A stretch of 64,000 nt of DNA from Marinilabilia salmonicolor (GTDB taxonomy: Bacteria; Bacteroidota; Bacteroidia; Bacteroidales; Marinilabiliaceae). Below, piece by piece: positions 61,739 to 64,000 of this stretch. The DNA is taken from NCBI RefSeq assembly GCF_003003035.1, contig NZ_PVTS01000016.1, positions 1 to 64,000 on the forward strand, in the 5' to 3' direction. Within the stretch, counting starts at the first letter, position 1. Every line of letters begins with the position of its first letter. The notes under the pieces were generated by a model that was not told the origin of the DNA, made no database searches, and saw nothing but the letters and a program-made list of their open reading frames with translations. The translations under genes and the position numbers were made by a program.

Positions 61739-64000
61739 CTATGGTTTTACATAAACCCTGGAGACATAATCCTTACCTGAGACCGATTTGGCTATCATAA
61801 AATACCATCCTTTAGGCCACCCGGAGCAGTTAATCCGCACACCTCCGACGCTTTTTAATGTTTTGGACGATTGTATCTTTTGACCGGAAAGATTAAAAAT
61901 CTCTATAACCTCCAATTCTTCCGGAATATCCAAAACAAAAAAGGTTGCTGCCGGATTGGGAGAAACGCTGACCCTCTCTGCTGAGACAGCATTCAAAAAA
62001 GTGGGCTCGGTAACGGAATAGAAAACATCGTCAAAGATGAAACCATGGGACCGGCTGCCCGAACTCACAGCAAAAACATTCCCAACGATGGAAAGATCTA
62101 AAGCAGCCGTCTGGTTAAGAAGAGCGGCCATGGGAACCGAAATAAAATGCCATTCTCCGTTGCGCTGCACCCCATAAGGATCGGTACCCGGAGCAAAGAA
62201 CAATTCTCCTTTTCCACCTTCTTTATCTTCTACCAGTACCGTAAATGAGTCATTGGAGCTTTCAGGAATTTTTATGCTGAAATTAAGAAATCCACCCTGG
62301 AAGTGAGACAAGTCCAAGGGTGTTTCTGAAAAGATCCCGAAGCCAGACCAGCCATCTTCAGAAGATTCAAAAGCCAGTAACTCCTCTCCTTCGTAAGGCG
62401 TTTGAGTACTCATTTCTGTAAGGTTATTCCAAATATGCAGAAAACCATTCTCCCGATCAATAGCAAAATGTTCCGTAACATCCGTTCTTTCGGTAAAAAT
62501 GCCATATTGATCAACAGTAATCCCCGTATCCGGGTTACTGCCACCTGAATTCAAATTTGGATTTTCGGGTTGCTCAGCACCTACCGTATAAATTACATCA
62601 TCGAAAGCAATATTGGATATAGTCCCTCCACTGGCAGCAAAAGGAATACCAACCGCCGATATATCCAATCCCTGTGAGGTCAATTCACTAACCGGAACAG
62701 ATACGCGGTGCCACTCACCATCACGAGCAAACCCTTCAGGATCCTGACCATTCATAAAATGAAACAAAGCAACAGATCCGCCGGCTCCGTGAATTTCTAT
62801 TTTAAAATCCTGTTGGGAGGCCGTTTTAACAGAAAAAGAGAGATACCCATCGGCGAAATGCGTTAAATCATGGGAATTATCATCATGAATACCAAATCCC
62901 CACCATCCGGCACTTCCCGTAGAACTGAAAGAAAGAAACTCATCCCCGTCATAAGGAGCCGTAGCAGTGGCAGTCAAAGTGTTATCCCAAATAAAAATAT
63001 GCCCGTCTGCATCATCAATCAAAAATTGTTCCGACACATTGGGGTTTTCGGTAAAAATGCCGTAGAAATCAGCCTCCACTATGTATTCGGGAAGCTGCAC
63101 AGGATTGTTTCTGTCCGCATTCAAATCATTATTAATCAATGGAGTCTCCGACAAAGAAAAATACACATCATCAATCAGGATATCAGACAAAACGCCTTCA
63201 CCACCCAACATAAAAACATTCCCTACAGATGAGAAATCAAGTCCCTGCGCAGTCAGATCAGAAACAGGAATAGAAACCGTATGCCATTGATCATTGCGCG
63301 CAAAACCATAGGGATCGGTACCGGCATTAAAATTTATTTTGGCCTCATCCTGACTGGTATCACGCATCCCAAGCCAAAATTCTTGATCAGAAGAGGTTCG
63401 CATATTAAAATGCAGATAACCATTGGCATAATGAGAAAGATCCACTCCTGCTGATGAGTTTAGTCCAAAACCAAACCAGGATGCGGCAGGATTGCTATAA
63501 AGCGCAATCACTTCAGCCCCATCGTAAGAAGGAGCCCCATCAATAGCATCCATGGTTCCCTCCCAAATCTGAAGAGAGTTACCCACATCATCAATAACAA
63601 ACTTTTCAGCAATATCAGAATTCTCTGTGAAGATACCGTAAACATCGGTTTGAGGAGCCGCTGGAGGAGTTACCACCATTTGTCCACCATCGGCTTCCTG
63701 CTGATATACGCGAATGTAATCGACATACATCTTTGCCGGCATTGGAGCCGAGATAGCGTTTGGGTCTGTAATACCGGAAAAAGAACCTCCCACAGCAAGA
63801 TTGAGAATAAAAAAGTGGGGCCAGTCACGAAACTCCTCCGCATCTTCGCCATCAATATCCATGGCAAAATAAGGATTTGTATCCTCATTAAAATACATTT
63901 CGATTCGTGTGGGGGACCATTGAAGCGTAAAAGTATTGTACTCATATAGATTAGCTCCTTCTGCAGCAGTATATTGAGGACCATAACCGGCATAATTTCC
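61739..64000 (-). CDS. Secreted GH16-like glycanase with three repeat modules and T9SS sorting domain (5' end outside window)
   Basis: At least 753 residues, open to the window edge, so the N-terminus and catalytic site are missing. The visible start (TLQWSPTRIEMYFN, then FFILNLAVGG and KMYVDYIRVYQQ) is the C-terminal third of a GH16 laminarinase/beta-glucanase fold. Three modules of about 165-175 residues follow; each begins YGIFTE and contains WxGFGI-like, GEWHxxSVP-like and DDVxY-like marks. They look like carbohydrate-binding modules. The C-terminal about 80 residues (SVSPNPAATFFVLDIP, LSGQKIQ, SRVYVKP) are a T9SS type A sorting domain. A secreted or surface-bound beta-glucan enzyme is inferred. 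Confidence 0.85.
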   Translation of the reverse strand, partial: GNYAGYGPQYTAAEGANLYEYNTFTLQWSPTRIEMYFNEDTNPYFAMDIDGEDAEEFRDWPHFFILNLAVGGSFSGITDPNAISAPMPAKMYVDYIRVYQQEADGGQMVVTPPAAPQTDVYGIFTENSDIAEKFVIDDVGNSLQIWEGTMDAIDGAPSYDGAEVIALYSNPAASWFGFGLNSSAGVDLSHYANGYLHFNMRTSSDQEFWLGMRDTSQDEAKINFNAGTDPYGFARNDQWHTVSIPVSDLTAQGLDFSSVGNVFMLGGEGVLSDILIDDVYFSLSETPLINNDLNADRNNPVQLPEYIVEADFYGIFTENPNVSEQFLIDDADGHIFIWDNTLTATATAPYDGDEFLSFSSTGSAGWWGFGIHDDNSHDLTHFADGYLSFSVKTASQQDFKIEIHGAGGSVALFHFMNGQDPEGFARDGEWHRVSVPVSELTSQGLDISAVGIPFAASGGTISNIAFDDVIYTVGAEQPENPNLNSGGSNPDTGITVDQYGIFTERTDVTEHFAIDRENGFLHIWNNLTEMSTQTPYEGEELLAFESSEDGWSGFGIFSETPLDLSHFQGGFLNFSIKIPESSNDSFTVLVEDKEGGKGELFFAPGTDPYGVQRNGEWHFISVPMAALLNQTAALDLSIVGNVFAVSSGSRSHGFIFDDVFYSVTEPTFLNAVSAERVSVSPNPAATFFVLDIPEELEVIEIFNLSGQKIQSSKTLKSVGGVRINCSGWPKGWYFMIAKSVSGKDYVSRVYVKP

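Noticed and set aside
1-64000. CRISPR arrays, prophage or IS transposases
   Set aside because: No regularly spaced identical repeats and no transposase, integrase (other than housekeeping Xer) or phage structural gene was seen.

Overview
The window looks like the chromosome of an anaerobic, fermentative Bacteroidota, probably of the Marinilabiliales/Bacteroidales kind. Four things point there. The gene order rpsU-xer-hpf-tuf-trnW-secE-nusG-rplKAJL-rpoBC is the Bacteroidota one. Recognisable type IX secretion (T9SS) parts are present: a PorT-like protein next to menG/ubiE, and a T9SS sorting domain on a secreted glycanase. TAnnTTTG promoter-like boxes occur. Leader regions lack strong Shine-Dalgarno sequences. 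No phage, IS transposase, rRNA or CRISPR array was seen.

Layout. 1-1.1 kb: a MntA/HepT (nucleotidyltransferase/HEPN) toxin-antitoxin pair followed by a 5'-truncated transglutaminase-like remnant. 1.1-8 kb: mixed envelope and housekeeping genes (beta-barrel protein, Tat-lipoprotein Mn-type SOD, Na+/H+ antiporter with an apparent frameshift, DUF4139 protein, small lipoprotein, ketopantoate reductase, exported hypothetical). 8.2-27.5 kb: a large minus-strand [FeFe]-hydrogenase island. 27.7-29.5 kb: an AlbA_2/Schlafen-like regulator, a decayed DUF1343 gene and DUF3467. 29.7-44.2 kb: the RNA polymerase/ribosomal protein/EF-Tu block with tRNA-Trp, hpf, a Xer recombinase and rpsU. 44.4-57 kb: helix-hairpin-helix protein, NSS transporter, class II aldolase, BamA/TamA-like protein, SpoU methyltransferase, FAD oxidoreductase, porT, ubiE/menG, purL. 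57.3-64 kb: SDR, lipoprotein serpin, nitroreductase, TlpA-like protein, and a GH16-like multimodular secreted enzyme cut by the window edge.

The hydrogenase island is the centre of interest. It carries two complete HydABC-type sets. Set 1 is HydB1-HydA1-HydC1 with a multi-cluster HydB. Set 2 is HydC2-HydB2-HydA2 with a stripped HydB and a Cys-to-Ser change in the H-cluster P1 motif. It also carries the maturase HydG. Between the sets lie two non-canonical H-cluster-domain proteins (one with a PAS domain, HydS-like), a SpoIIE/PP2C-type phosphatase, two kinase-like ATPases (one RsbW/RsbT-like), two DRTGG proteins, a PHP phosphoesterase and two thioredoxin-fold [2Fe-2S] proteins. This reads as enzyme production coupled to an H2/redox-sensing phospho-signalling module. 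Related gene sets are known next to bifurcating hydrogenases in Firmicutes; how this one is wired is not established and is my inference.

Three interspersed repeat families (called A, B and C here) are scattered through the window. A and B are concentrated in the hydrogenase island. Copies begin exactly at or inside stop codons of hydC1, the hydS-like gene and the hndB-like gene. One family-B copy forms the leader of hydB2, and a near-identical one forms the leader of the unrelated tlpA-like gene.
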